Assembly: GCF_028769735.1 (NCBI RefSeq)
Contig: NC_088178.1
Coordinates: forward strand, 7,878,001 to 7,942,000
Length of the DNA stretch: 64,000 nucleotides
Reading direction: 5' to 3'
DNA from: Zonotrichia leucophrys gambelii
Lineage: Eukaryota; Chordata; Aves; Passeriformes; Passerellidae
Part shown: positions 12,501 to 25,800 of the stretch, piece by piece
How the letters are laid out: each line of letters starts with the position of its first letter
Position numbering within the stretch: position 1 is the stretch's first letter
Position numbers and translations under genes: made by a program
Notes under the pieces: generated by a model
What the model was told of the DNA's origin: nothing
Databases searched by the model: none
What the model saw: only the letters and a program-made list of their open reading frames with translations

Positions 12501-15500
12501 CTTCTTAAAAAAGAGAACTGCTCCAAAGGCTGTTGAAATCCCCTTTTTATGATTTTTTTCTGTGTTAATGTAGGAAGGCATTAATATTCAAAGATGTCTA
12601 TATAGCTTGTTTAATTACCTCCATTTAATAACTTTCACAAAGCAAGTGTGTGTTTTCATCTGTTGTCTCAGAGCAAAAGCTCTCTATGGAGTAGCAGGTG
12701 GTAAATAACTTTCAGAAAGGAGATAATTCCAGGCAATCCATATTTTTAATATATACTTTTTTTGATTATATAAAGAAGATACGTGTCCATTATACTGAAA
12801 ATTTTCACTGTTTTCTAAAAAGAGTGTTAATGTATCTCTTTGAGTAAACTGTAAGACAAAGAAAAAAACAGAAAAGAACTAATTTATATTACATGGATAG
12901 TCATACACAGCCATTCAAAGTACTGCCAAAGTTTCTGTCAAGTATTCATTGCCATCCTTGCTCAGAAGGGTCACAGAAATATTTTCCAGCAATCCTGTCC
13001 CCAGCACTAAAATCTGGACTGCTGAAATACATGTTTCTGCTGTTGCTATCTTCTCTTTCTGTAAAGGGAGTTTAATGAATAGTGTGGACTTGAGTGTCCC
13101 ACTGGATCTTCAGATTGTAGTCTAGATGATCTTAATATAGTCAAGATACTCCCCCCACCCATTTATGAACTTCTGGCTTAGTTCAGAGAGGCTATTGCTA
13201 TGTGCAGATTGTTGTGCTTTTCAAGCTGCTTTTTGAGCAGCTCATACAGAGATAAAGAAATTGTTATAAAAAAAGAGTAGAAATATTTTTCATTTAATAG
13301 GTTTCTACAAAAATTGCTTGGAGCTGTTCAATTTCTTTTCCTCTGAAGTTTATATGATAGAGTATATAACTCCACAACAAATATCTATTTGGTCCGTGTG
13401 CTTACTTGTAACTTCTGCCAATTTGTCCCTCCATTTTCCCTGTTTCCAGCAGGATCTCAGCTGTTGTGGCTTAGCCCTCACCCTGTGTCTGCTCCCCCTG
13501 TGAGAGGCAGCCCCAGAGAGCCAGGGAGGAGCTGCAGTGCCTGGGCATTGAAGCAGCTCCCTGCCCAGGGTGTTCCCTCCAGAAAACACCACTCAGGTTT
13601 GCAGTTCTGGGAATGGTGCCAGTGTTTTATTGACTTGGAGGTGAAGTTCATGGCAGGAGATGGTTCCCATCCTCATGGCACTTGTAGCACGTGGTGCTGG
13701 CAGGAACTGTGGGTCAGAGCATGGTTCTTACCCAGAGCATGCTGCCTCCACAGCCCACTGGCTTCTGGGGAATGACTTCTTTAAGTGGGTTTATATTCTT
13801 TGGTTTACAATTTGGGATACTCCAAAGAGTAAAGATTATTCAATATTTGTCCTGTAATTGGTTTTTTAATGAATATTTTCTGCAATAACTGTATGGTCAC
13901 CAGCCCTTGGTGGGTAAGTGGTTACACACAAAGAACATCAGTAACCCAGAGCTGTACAAAGCTTTGCCAGGGTTACCTTTTGGCTTCTTACTTAAGGCTG
14001 TGATCTCTCCAGATCTCTGAAATGGCAGAAATGGGGTATCAAACACAAAAATTGTACAAGCAGGAAAGTCCAGGCTGTATTGGAAAGGAAGCAGACAACC
14101 TTTTCTATTTTGGGGCCATTGAAACAAAACAGGAATCACAACATCTCTCCTGTCGGAAGGACCTATGCTCCCATAGATTCCATTTTCATGTATCTTTTCA
14201 AATGATGAGGCTTTGGCTAGATGGAATCAGTCAGCAGCACCTGACTGCACCTCAGAGGAGTCACTTATGAGCCTTCTTCAATTGTTCACAGCCCTTTCTC
14301 TGTTTCAGCTGACCACGCTGTTTCATTTCCTGACCTGAACTGGCACTTGGCATTGCAGGGTGCTGCTAACTCTCAAACCAGTCTCTCACTTATTGATTTA
14401 ATTTCTAACTTTTAATACTGTAATTACCCTGAGGATATCAGAGTGACTAATTTGCAGAGACAAATAGGCTTCATTTTGAATGCAATCATTCAATTCTCTC
14501 TGCATACTGTGATGCTCAGGGTACAAGGAGAGTATTCTGCCAGCAGTGGCATTTGATAGAAAATTGGAGAATGCAATTGGAGAATGCATTTAATAAAAAT
14601 CAATCTTTTTTGATGTTTCTTGCTAATACAGCCAAGAAAAGTTAATATAGTGTTAGAAATTACTTGAAAGTAATGAAGAAGAAAAGAGAAAACAGTTGTC
14701 ATGTTATTGTATACATCTGTGAATGTCTGCTTACTTCACCAGCTCAAAATGTTGAAAAAATTGGCATGTAGCATAGACCTGTAAAGTACAGAAAGAACAA
14801 TAAAGCAGAAGGACATGTGGAATTGCTCCCCTGCTAAAAGAGATTAAACATTTTCAGGATTTCTAGCTTGGGGAAAAAAAAATTGACCAGAGGGCAAATA
14901 ATGCAATGTTATGAGCTGCCTGGAGAGAGTGAATAGAGAATAATTATTTACTATTTCTCACTGTGTGAGATCTAAGGAAGATGAAAGAGTTGAAGGAGAC
15001 TGATGAAAACTGGCAAAATAGAGCAGTGAGAGATGTTCCTTGAGCATCTGCTTCTGCTCTGGTCCCAGCCAGGATTCAGGCTCTGGGATAGGTGCTGTAA
15101 TATTCTGCTCCCACTGTGAGGCAGAGAAGTGATACAATACTCAATTTATACCAGCCCTTAGGAGCTGAACACCCACGATCATGGGGGGACTTTGAAGCAG
15201 TGCAATCCTTTTAATCTAGTTTTTCCTAAACTCTTCTTTAGAGCCTTAGTTTATTATTTTTCTTTGTGTTTTCAAGAAGCAACCCCCTTCCAAAAATCCT
15301 TCATTTAAAAAGAGGAGTCTTTTTTTTAAAAAAAAAAAAGAAGGAAGGGTTTGGTCAGTGTGACCACAGAGCTGAGCCTTTCAGCCAGGTCATTTTAAGT
15401 CATCAGCTGAGGTTATTCAAGCACTGTGCTTTTTGCAGGAGGCAGAATCAACTCCTATTCCCACTGTTTATGGTTTGGCACAAACATCTGTGAACAGGCT

Positions 15501-18500
15501 GCTTGTATTATTCTGGTCTCATCTCTGGCAGCACCTTGTTTGCTCAGATTGTTGGACTGCTCTGACAGTAATTGTCTGAGTATTATGAAAAGTGGGGTTT
15601 TAATAATTAACTACCTTTATTTACAGAGGTACCCATATGGTGTAAAATCTACTGCTGGAATGTGCTGTACTCTGTAATACTGTGACTCCATGACACCACT
15701 GAATGCCTGAAACTGGGCTGGGGCTCTAAAAATGGGGTTTAAACATACAAGGGGAAAGATAGCCCAGGGAAATTTTAGAATAGATGCAAACTGTGTTTGT
15801 TGCCAGCTATTTAAACCAAGTTGTATTTATTTATATGTCTTATTTGTGTCCTGGGGGAATGAATTCTCTCATTTTTGTCTCTAGGTTAGGAGGTTTCTTT
15901 GCTGGCAGTACTCTCTCTAGTTGCACCAACTCAGAGTGTTGCAAAGTTGCCTGGCACATTTTGGAGTAGCTTTGTGTTTGTTTTATTTTCATGTGACAGT
16001 GTCTATTATCTTAAAGAGGGTAGGAGAAAAACTAGAAATTGATGTTTACTGGTATCAGCCCAGTCTCACCTAAATTCATCATGAGGGACCTCAGTTTGTG
16101 CAGAATCTGCCCAGGGATTCCAGAGTCACAGCCTCTAAGGGTAAAGAAGAGACTGGCTTCCCTCAGTGAAAATGTGTGGCAATCTCCATAGCTCCAAAAG
16201 TCAGGAAATCATCCAGAGAGATGAATTTTGCTGACAGAGCCCAAGTCAAGTCATATTTTAAGCACAATCAAAACAAGGCATCTTCATTTGATGCTCGATT
16301 ATCCATTAGGATTTTTCTTTGTACAAGAGTGTAAGACAGAATGATTATACAATGATACTAACAAGATTCAGAAGACCTGAAAGATAGTTTTTCTGAGCTT
16401 TCTTTTTTTGTAAAGTAGAAATGTGTGTTAAGAAGAAACCAATTTTGATCTCAGTGTAAACTTTTGGTGCCAAGTATGAATCAAAAATCTAAATTAGAAA
16501 ATGCAGCTATTGCTAAGTGAATACAGCAGGAAAAATAAGAAAAATAGCATGAGAGAGAATTAGATACATTTATGATCACAGTTTGTTTTGGTAATACTGA
16601 TAATTGACTGTCATATATAGATGTATGTGCTGATCATTGATGTACTGATGTATATATCTACACACTGATAGTTACTGATATGTAGGGGTTATTATCAAAG
16701 CAGTAGTTAGATGTCTATGAGCTTTGAGTCTGGATTATTGACTTCACATTCTCAGTTACCTAAAAGTATAAACCCTTGTGGATTGGGCTAAGTAGTGTAG
16801 CTCTGTTAAATAAGAAAAACTATGCAAAAGACACAATTTTTAATTTTTTTATTCTGGGAGAGGATATGAATAGAAGTGGATATAGATCTGTGATATTCTG
16901 TTGATGGTGCTTCCCAAACCTGTGAACAACTTGCTGCTTATAAGCTCCCATGGCATTGTGTCCACACAGCCCACAGATCAAGATGAGCATCCTAAAGCTT
17001 GCTATTTTCAGACTGTGGAAAAATAAATATTAGAAACTGTTGTAGTAGATCTTCTTACAGACAAGGTATAATTTACAAATAGATTCCCTGACCTAGCAAA
17101 GGACAGAAGTACATGCTTTAAATGTGTAAATGTTTGCCTCCTGAAATTCAGATTTAGTAAAGACATTGGGCACATTATTTAGACTTAAGATCATAGTGAT
17201 TTTGTTCCCCCCTCTGTTTCTTATATTGTTGCTTCATTTGCACTGCAGAGGTAGTCTCTTGATCAAAATTTGACATTAAATCTTCCTTCCTCTCCTTTCC
17301 TGTTTTTTGAGTAAAAAAACAAGTAGGGAAAGGGAAACAAGGTAGTAACAAGTATTTCAAGGTTACCTTGCTATCCTAAATCACTGAACAGTTGGCACTA
17401 GAGTTTTGTTTGAACTCTGGCAGTTTATTTCAAGGCATTATTATTTTTCTAAGAAAAAGAAGAAGGGAAAGGGAAAGAAAAGAATATCTCTGAGCTATAA
17501 CAACACTCTCTGCTTAATTCTGTATTTCACTTGCTCTCTCTGACCCTGGTAGAGAAATATTCCTCTGAAGTTTTTAGTCATGCTGTCTTCATTTTCACTT
17601 TAAAGTCATCCTTTATCACCATAACAATAACAGCATCCATGAAGTAGATTAGTAAACTGAGAAAAAAGTTAATTGCTACATTCCTTGAGATGGGCAATAA
17701 AAATGCTGTTGCATTTTATTTTCCCCCAGGAATTCAGACCTTGAGTGTCATACAGCTGAAAAGGTTTTCTCTGCTAACTATAGATTTTTGGGGGGGCTGA
17801 AGAGAATGGCCTGAAGTCCATGTGGTGAGGACTTTGCCTTGTGTTTTGGTAAGTGCAGCCTCATTTGAGAAAGAGTTTATAAAACAGATTGTTGGACAGT
17901 TAGACAGGAGAGTAAGAAAAGGCAATATGATATCTGAAAAGAGGAAGCTGTTCAGGTACAGCTTTTGTAAGCTCCTCTTTAAGTGGAACCCGCTAGTACA
18001 ACCTTTTCATAAACACTATTGTACATGGATGCAAGATTGCATCTCAGTCACACAACAGGAACAAATGACAAAGGGAATTTGTACTTTCTTCTGGGAGTTT
18101 GAAACATCTATTATGGCATGATGAATGTAAATGTGTTGGTGAAGAGGGAAAAATCACTATACTTGACAATTAATTTTAGTTGCTGGAAGTGACTGACCTT
18201 TGAAGCATTAAAAACTGTTTATTAAATAAAGCAAAAGGATATAATCAATTTCCTTTCATCCTACTGTGGAAATTAACACAGAATCTGTTGCAGTTTAGGT
18301 AAACTCAATGACATTTCTACTATATAGAGTCTTTTATTCAAGACAATTTTCAATGTATGTTATGTGTCCAGTGCTTCAGTGAACAGATTAGATCTGAAAA
18401 GCAACATGCAATGATGTATAGATTTCATATTTGTGTAAAAATGAGTGATCTGCTTCCTCACTCTGAAGAGGTAATTTTACCCACATCTTTACCACTGTGC

Positions 18501-19500
18501 AAGTGTTTGACCCTGTACTTCTCAATAGCATTATTAATCATATAATAATAAAACCTTCACTCAAACAAATCCACCACTTTTTTGGGGGAAGTTATTTTGG
18601 CAGATTAATTTTTGCCCATCTGTGTTTCTGTGTGTGGGCTGTAAATATTGTCAATGTCTTAAGGCTTTGCAACAACAACAACAACAAAAAATTTAAACTG
18701 CTCTTTAATTTTGTTTCATTTAAGATTGCTTTATGGCCCATTAAATCAGATTGCTGGTTGCTACTGAGGAATGTTGCTACAGCCTGCATTTACATGGCTC
18801 AACAGTAGCTTGTTTTCAGGTGCTGTATTTTGTGATACTGCCCTGTTCCATACCTTAATCCAAGGTAGGATTTCAAGCACACGAAGGCTAATTCCTATTC
18901 ACCTATCTCTATAAGTGATTATCTAAGGACTTTGGTCATAACAGAACTGCACAGTGAGATTTCAAATTTTAGAACTGCCCTCCATGAGCTGTTTCTGGTT
19001 GTTTGTGTGGGTTGATTTGTTGTTGTGACTCTGTTTGTTTGTTTGTTTAGGTTTTGTTAGTTTGGGGTTTTTTTTGTGTGTGTTTTAAGTTTTCTTTCCC
19101 CTGCTATTTTCAAGTTAGTTAAGTGAGGCTTTTTTGCATGAGTAACAAACTAAAGGGAAAAAAATGAGCATCTGAACGTGGATCATTGTAAAAGCTTTTT
19201 GGTAGAGGCATTTCTGTTGGTTTGTACTCTTTGCTGTATTGTTTTTCTTTTGGGGGAATTTCTTTACACCCCATATTCACCTAAGAGTGGGCTTTTCAGA
19301 CTTTGCAATCAGGTCTTGAAAAATTTCTTAGATAATGATGCAATGTAGGCACTCCGTGTGTGGTGATTGTGAGTGGGCTGGCCCAGCCTCATCCCCAGTG
19401 GGTGCAGCTGTGAGCAGCAGGTGAGCAGCACTGACAGCAACGAGCCATGGAGTGCCCAGGGGCACTGAGCAGCCACCAAAGGGAACAGAGGGTACACAGG
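9571..19500. other. Unique non-coding DNA, ~10 kb
   Basis: AT-rich sequence with no recognisable exon, RNA gene or interspersed repeat. Small low-complexity tracts include a T-run/A-run pair at about 15320-15340, a purine-rich tract at about 17450-17485, (CAA)n at about 18670-18690 and (TTTG)n at about 19032-19050. A GC-richer part at 13440-13780 carries overlapping frames of up to 128 codons on the plus strand, unrecognised. Confidence 0.5.
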
Positions 19501-19521
19501 GGCAGGGCACCAACAGGAGGG

Positions 19522-19805
19522 GATAAAAGGCTGGGCTGGAGAACAAGAAGGGCAGAGGCTTGCAGCCTTCTGAAGAGGTAGGGTGTTACTGTGTATGGGC
19601 TGAAGCTTTCTGAAATTCTGGTACTCTGGTACAGGGTACTCTGATGGTACCCTGTGTTTGGTGCCCTCTCAACTGTGGCTGTGATGTGTGCTGTGACACT
19701 GTGATCCTGTGATCCTGTGCATAGGTGACTCAAATTCAACAATTCCCAGCAATCTGTTTATACTAACAGTGTAAATCAACCCGAGATCATGACAGACAGG
19801 TAAGT
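19522..19805 (+). promoter_or_regulatory. Possible TATA promoter with two small exon-like blocks
   Basis: In a GC-richer patch there is a GATAAAAGG TATA-like box at 19522-19530. About 50 bp on, GAAGAG|GTAGGG looks like a weak splice donor. Further on, ACTAACAG (a branch-like motif running into an AG) precedes a segment with ATG at 19789 and a consensus donor AG|GTAAGT at 19799-19805. The arrangement resembles a TATA gene with a tiny untranslated first exon. Read into the next good acceptor (~19871) the frame stops after a few codons, so a coding gene is not supported. It could equally be chance or an old LTR promoter. Confidence 0.2.
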
Positions 19806-22800
19806 GTTGGTGAAAAACTGTTGTGTGTCTGAATTCTTTGTAAAGCAGGTGTACTCATTGTCCTTTTACAGGGGATGTGTGTGTGATGCTATTAAGTAGG
19901 ACATGACTGAATTTACTTTTACTGTGCCTTAGATGTAGGAATAATACTGATGTTAAGGGTTAGAAAATATTATGTAGGTTTAGTCACCAGAAAATATTGT
20001 GTCCTGGAGTAAAATTACTTTCATTGTGCAACCTACAGTGAAACTTGTCTGAAAGGAAATGATGAAGGTGGTTCTTTGCTGAAATGCTTTGTATCATCTC
20101 ACTGCTGGCTGCATCCCTGTGAGTCCCATAGCACATTTTATATATTTATTACCCATGTGTTCCTTGCCTGGTGTGTTTTGTGATCATTCATGCTGGGTTA
20201 CATCAGTTTTACTGTGTTAGCTCAGTCAATGAGATGTGAACTAGCAAAACCTGCTGTAAAAGGAGATGGACATTTTAGGGTAAAATGATTTGCTATATGT
20301 GTCTAGAGATTTGAGGAAAAAATGGGTTTCTTTTTTCTCTGGGAAATTCTGAGAGTTTTGTGTCGAAAACACAAATTTGAAGGTGCCCTTATTACTGAAG
20401 TATGTCTAAAGTATAGGAGGAAAAAAACTCAGATGATATCTGTTTATGTAATTACATGTATTTCTAATTGATGTTGTGTCTGAATGCAAATGAGAAAAGG
20501 GTGTAGAGAGAGTTGTTGCATATTCTGTGCAGAAACTTGGAAAAAGAGGCAAAATGGAACTTTGTTCATACCTTGCTTTCCTGCTAATTTTTACTCTAAA
20601 TTCCGTGTCCTGCTCTGGAAATTTCAGTCTTTCCACTGGGAGGAAATACGAGCCCTGGGAAGGATTTAGATTGGATGCCCATATTGGATTTTATTTCAGA
20701 AACTGTATGTATGTTTTTAAACTTTGAAATTATTGGAGAACAAGTAAATTCAAAAATTCTGTTGGGTTTATAACTCTCCTGAGTCTGTGTAATTCTATAC
20801 CACAATTTTATTCCTTTAAGGCACACGTAATGGGAATAAAAATCTCTCTTGTTTTTTGTTGAAAACAAGTTTGATAGCAAAGAGAAGAAAGAGTTTCATT
20901 ATTTTCATTAGTTCTGTTTCATTACTGATAGTCAAGCAGAAAGTGCTTCTTTAGGAATACCAAGAGGGATGAAAGGTGCTTACAGATATTCCCTTGGCTT
21001 GGAAAGAGAGTAAACCTCTATCCACATTTCTTCCCCTCCCTTCTCATATTCAGGATGGCAGTCTCATCATAATGTGCTTGGGAAATTTTGTCATAATCAG
21101 AGAAACTCATCTCCTGGCTTGAACCTTTCATGAATATTTATTTACTTTCCAGTGGAAATTTCTGTTTCTCGTCAAAAAGAGTTAAAGATAGCAAAGATCC
21201 TTTACTGACACCTCGATACCTTTGTTCCCTTACATTGGAAAATGTATTTTGTTAGCATACTAATGTTATCCTGAGCTGGCCTTGTAAAACCAGGATCTTG
21301 AAATTTGTCAGTCTAAGGCTGACCTTCATGCAGGGCTGAGAAAAAAAGGAATTAGCCCCTAGCCAATGCTAGCTTATTGTAGTAAAATTAGTTTTTAAGG
21401 TCACTCTTTTTCCCAGAGCTGTCTTTTTTCTCGTGAAAGATTGGGAACTGGTTTCTGTATTGGTCATGTTGATTTAGTACTTCACTTGAGTTTAGCATTA
21501 CAAAAAACTCAAAAACTTTCACTTGCATCTTAATTTTTGTTTTGAACTAGAAACTATTCTGAAACAGGTTACTCAACGTTTGCTCATTGGACTGCAATTC
21601 CCTTGAGGTGCCTGGCACTCAGCTGAGATCCTAACTTATGGAACTAAGTGAAAAAACTCAGTAGAACCCAAGATTTTATCTAATTTTAGGAATAGTTTCA
21701 GGAAAAAAAAAAGGCATACACATTTATGGAACATTGCAACATTCTAAACCTAATTCTTTTTCTAATTCAGAACAAAATCTGAAAATTCAGTAATGTTTTT
21801 GGTAGAACAAAAAACAAGAGTAAGAAACAAAAACTATTAAAAAATTTCATTTTTAATAACATCAAATGTTATTTTAAAACCTTTTTCTAGATAAAATTTG
21901 TTTTTGTTTTGTTAAAGTGAGTGACTTTCATGCGGAAAAAATTTAAAGATTTATTGGTTTCCTCTAACACATTTATATTTAAAACATGTTAGAGATTTTG
22001 AATATTTCCATAATGTTCCATTTTTATAAGCTGAGATCCTCCTTTTCTGGTTATTGGATAGGAACAATAATGTAGAAAGAAGTGTGTATTGGCTCATGGA
22101 TTTATTTTGCAAGTCACTAGACACAGCTACATCGTAATTCTGTCTTCCTAATATTTTCTTCACATTTCTTGCACTGTCATTCTATCAATATTCATTTCTC
22201 ATACATAGCTGTTTGTCCATTCTGTTTGATTCTTGCTGATCATGTAGTGCCTGCACCTCTATTATGTGATTAATAATTTTCAGCCTATTAGTTTTCATTT
22301 TCAGAGTATAATCATAACTTAAAATAGGAACAGTGCTCATTATCTTATCTTGCTCACACTTTTAAACAAAATACATGGAAGTTATATCCAAATAATTTCA
22401 TTATCGCTAAGTAAATTTACTGTTGTTTTAGAGCCTTATTACTAAGCCCTACTCACATTTTCTTTTCTTACCAAGTTAATGTCTATCACAATTTTATGTG
22501 GCTCTCATAGAGGTGTTTCACATGGTAAATGTAACCTCACTCAACAGAAGCGCTGTGGAGTGCCCAGGAGGGAATGTTGTGAAAAGCAAATTCCATCATC
22601 ATCAGTAGAGGTCAATGGAGCTTGTGAAGTCAGCCTACCAACATTTTACATAGAACTTGCCAGAGTTCTGGAACTCAAGAAAGACTTGTAAATTAAAATT
22701 TATTAATGTCAGTCTTTCATATTTTATTCATGTTTTAGTCCACAAATGTAGGAATATGATTGATATTCTGCAAGGAAATTTGAATCAGCCAACAACATAG

Positions 22801-25800
22801 CAAAAGCTGTCATAAAGTTTGCCAAATAAAACTTTTGATGTTTGTACAATTTCCATATAACCTTTTCAGAATTATCAGTACTGCTATATTATTAATTTAT
22901 ATAAAATCTATTTCTATGGCAACTAAAAAGAAAAAAAAAATAACCAAGCTGACTTGGAAGTGAAGTTTTTTTAAAAAGAAATTATTTTCTTTCCTAAAAA
23001 TATCAGGAAAGAATCAGAGATGACGTTCTTTCTTGTGTAGTCAGTTCTGTTACCTCCCAAGTTTGCTGATCACTTGGAAAAGGATTCAAATGAGCTGAAA
23101 CTGGGGAAAAAATTCTGGCTACTGTAAATTACTGTTTTAAAATACCTTGTTCTTCAGAAAGAATACATATAAAATATTGGTCATAAAGATAAGTAAATTT
23201 GCTCAATGGCAAGTTAAAAACAACCCAAACACAACCTCCCTCTGCAATAATAATGTTTGCCTATTCCAATATGAATTTATAGTGTGCTGTTACACATTAA
23301 ATAGAATTTTATTAATATAAATAGCTAATAATAGGTCAAATGCTACTACAGGGCATTCAACTGGAAGAAACATAGGATAAAAATAGGATGAAAAATAAAA
23401 ATTATAATGATGCTATGTTAAAAGAGAATTGCATTATGCTTTAAGGCATTAACTTGCCCTTTCCCAGTGAACTGCAGATTGTCTGTCTGCCTGTCCACAG
23501 GCTTGTGTCCTTTGGAGTAGATAACACAGATCCTGATGCTCCAAGGTCTGTACTGCACTTCAATTAAGTTGTTTCCAAGTTCCAAGAGACCTTAATTTTC
23601 ATGATCTAGAAAAATAATTGTGGCTGAAAGTATTTACATTGAGATGAGGCAGTTTGAGATGAGCAGTTCCTTATTGCCTTTTATTTAAGGAAGCTCAGAT
23701 TCTGGCTGCTGAGTGAACACAAGCACTATGTGCAGGCTCTTGGTGCCCAGCATGAAATGCAAGCCTATGCTCAGAGGAAAATCAAAATGAAAGGAGTTTG
23801 TATCAGTGATCCAGAAGGTCAGAGTCCCTTTAATCCTTGCAGCATCTCTCTTAAACTGGCAGCTTGTGCTTCTTAGCAATTAGTGTGGCTGTTATTTGCT
23901 GTGTGTACTAATGCTCAGCAGTGTGCTTGATGGTAATTCTACCACTTGTGCTTTGAGATCAAAGGAACAAACATCCTTTAAAAAAAGGGGGGCTGCTGTT
24001 TTCTCTGAACCTGTTAAAATTTGGGTTTTGGTAGAACTAAGTTTATTTAAAGAATGAAAATTCATTGGCTTCTGAAATAAGGAGATACCCACCTAATTTA
24101 ATATTCTATGAGAATGCAATGGATCTGCTGGGAAGCCTTTGGGAGTCCAGGTCTAGGGCTTCCTGTCACAAGAGGGCATGTGGCATATCTTCTCCACAGT
24201 ATGCTCTCATGATTTCTTAGCAAGTTATTTACCTGGCAAGATCAGCTCTCAGCAGCTGTCTCCCTTTGAACATTATCCAGAAATCCAGGCTGCCTCTGTC
24301 ATCTTGATTTGCCTTTTTAGAACAATAGACTCTTTCAAGTGGCTCCAATGCCATGATTTTGACAATAACTTATTCCTTTCAGTGTATCACCTGTGTCCAG
24401 ATATCCACGGGTCAAATATTATGTTTTTCATTTGCTACCCCTTTTCTCAGTAAGTCTGCCAGGCTTCCTGGCTGATCCATTCTCCATACCATCTGAGATC
24501 CTTCTCAAAACGTGGCATTACATTTGCTGTGACGGAGAAGAACTTTTAATGAAAAGGTTATTGTCAGTTCAGAGATTTCATCTTTGAGTTCCTTTAGGTG
24601 TCTTAGATGAATATCATATGGTTCAAACAACTTAATAGCTATGTTTTCTGTTGGAAAGCTTGTCACAGAAGAAAAGAAACTCTGGATTAAAATGTGTTTT
24701 TCATTATCCTGGGTCCAGATATTGCATTACTGAAGAGAATGTGATTTTTGCCAGTAAATCTGAGAGGACAATCTAGAAGTGTTTAAAGAGGAAAATCTTA
24801 ATAAATTTAAAGAAATTTTAAGGTCTGTGACAAGGAGGAATAGAACCAAATTGCATAAAGAGAACTGTGGTACAACAGTTTGGAATTTTTGGATTTTGAA
24901 GGGACAGTTTGTTCTGTCATTGAAGGTATTTAAGAACAGAGTAGGTTGGGGATATAACAGGGACACCTGATCTTTCTTGAGGAAGAGGAGCAGTCTCTGT
25001 CATTGCTACTGAGAGGGCTGTGAATGGATGTAAAAGCTTAAAAAGTGATTGTGGAACTGCATAAAGATGTGGAATGTGCACACAAAGGGGTGCAGTGGCT
25101 GGAGGTCAGTGGCACCACAGAGCAGGAGCCAACTGAGGCTGTTGCCAGTACCTGGCTGCTGTGTCAGGACAATAATAACAAAATCTATCTATTATAAAAG
25201 CAACAAAATTGGATGGAATGATATGCAAAGTACTGATTTAACTTCAACTCACTTTCTCAGCGTCCAGACAACATGAAATATAAACAGTATGGCTGTAGCT
25301 CTTGCCCTCCATGCTTCCCCCCAGAATAAAATTGTGATCCATCAAACCAGTTGTAAAGCTTGAGTGTAGATTATTTTTTGAGGTGGTCATTATTTTCTAT
25401 AATTCTGTTGCACAGAACTAGGCAATTAACCTGGTCACCACTTTTTAAATTATACATTTTCATGTGTTTGTGACAACAATAAGCAAAATTTCCCTAAGAA
25501 TTGTTTTCCCTTGTGGAGAAGCTGCTGTTTCAACACCTTTTATGCATGTGTCCACTTCTTTGTCAATAGTTTTTGAATTATGCCTTGAACTGGACTCATG
25601 TTTATAATTAAGGTCTGATTATGAGATAGGTGCAATAATCTGTGGGTGAATTAGTCTGTCTTTGTCCTGTCATTCCTTCCTGCTGGAGGAATGCTTGGGT
25701 CACCCACACAAACTATGGATTCTAAATGCATAACTTTCCTTTTGCTGAGCTTCAGATCTGCATCCAACAGTTCAAATATGATAATAGTCAGATTCTCACA

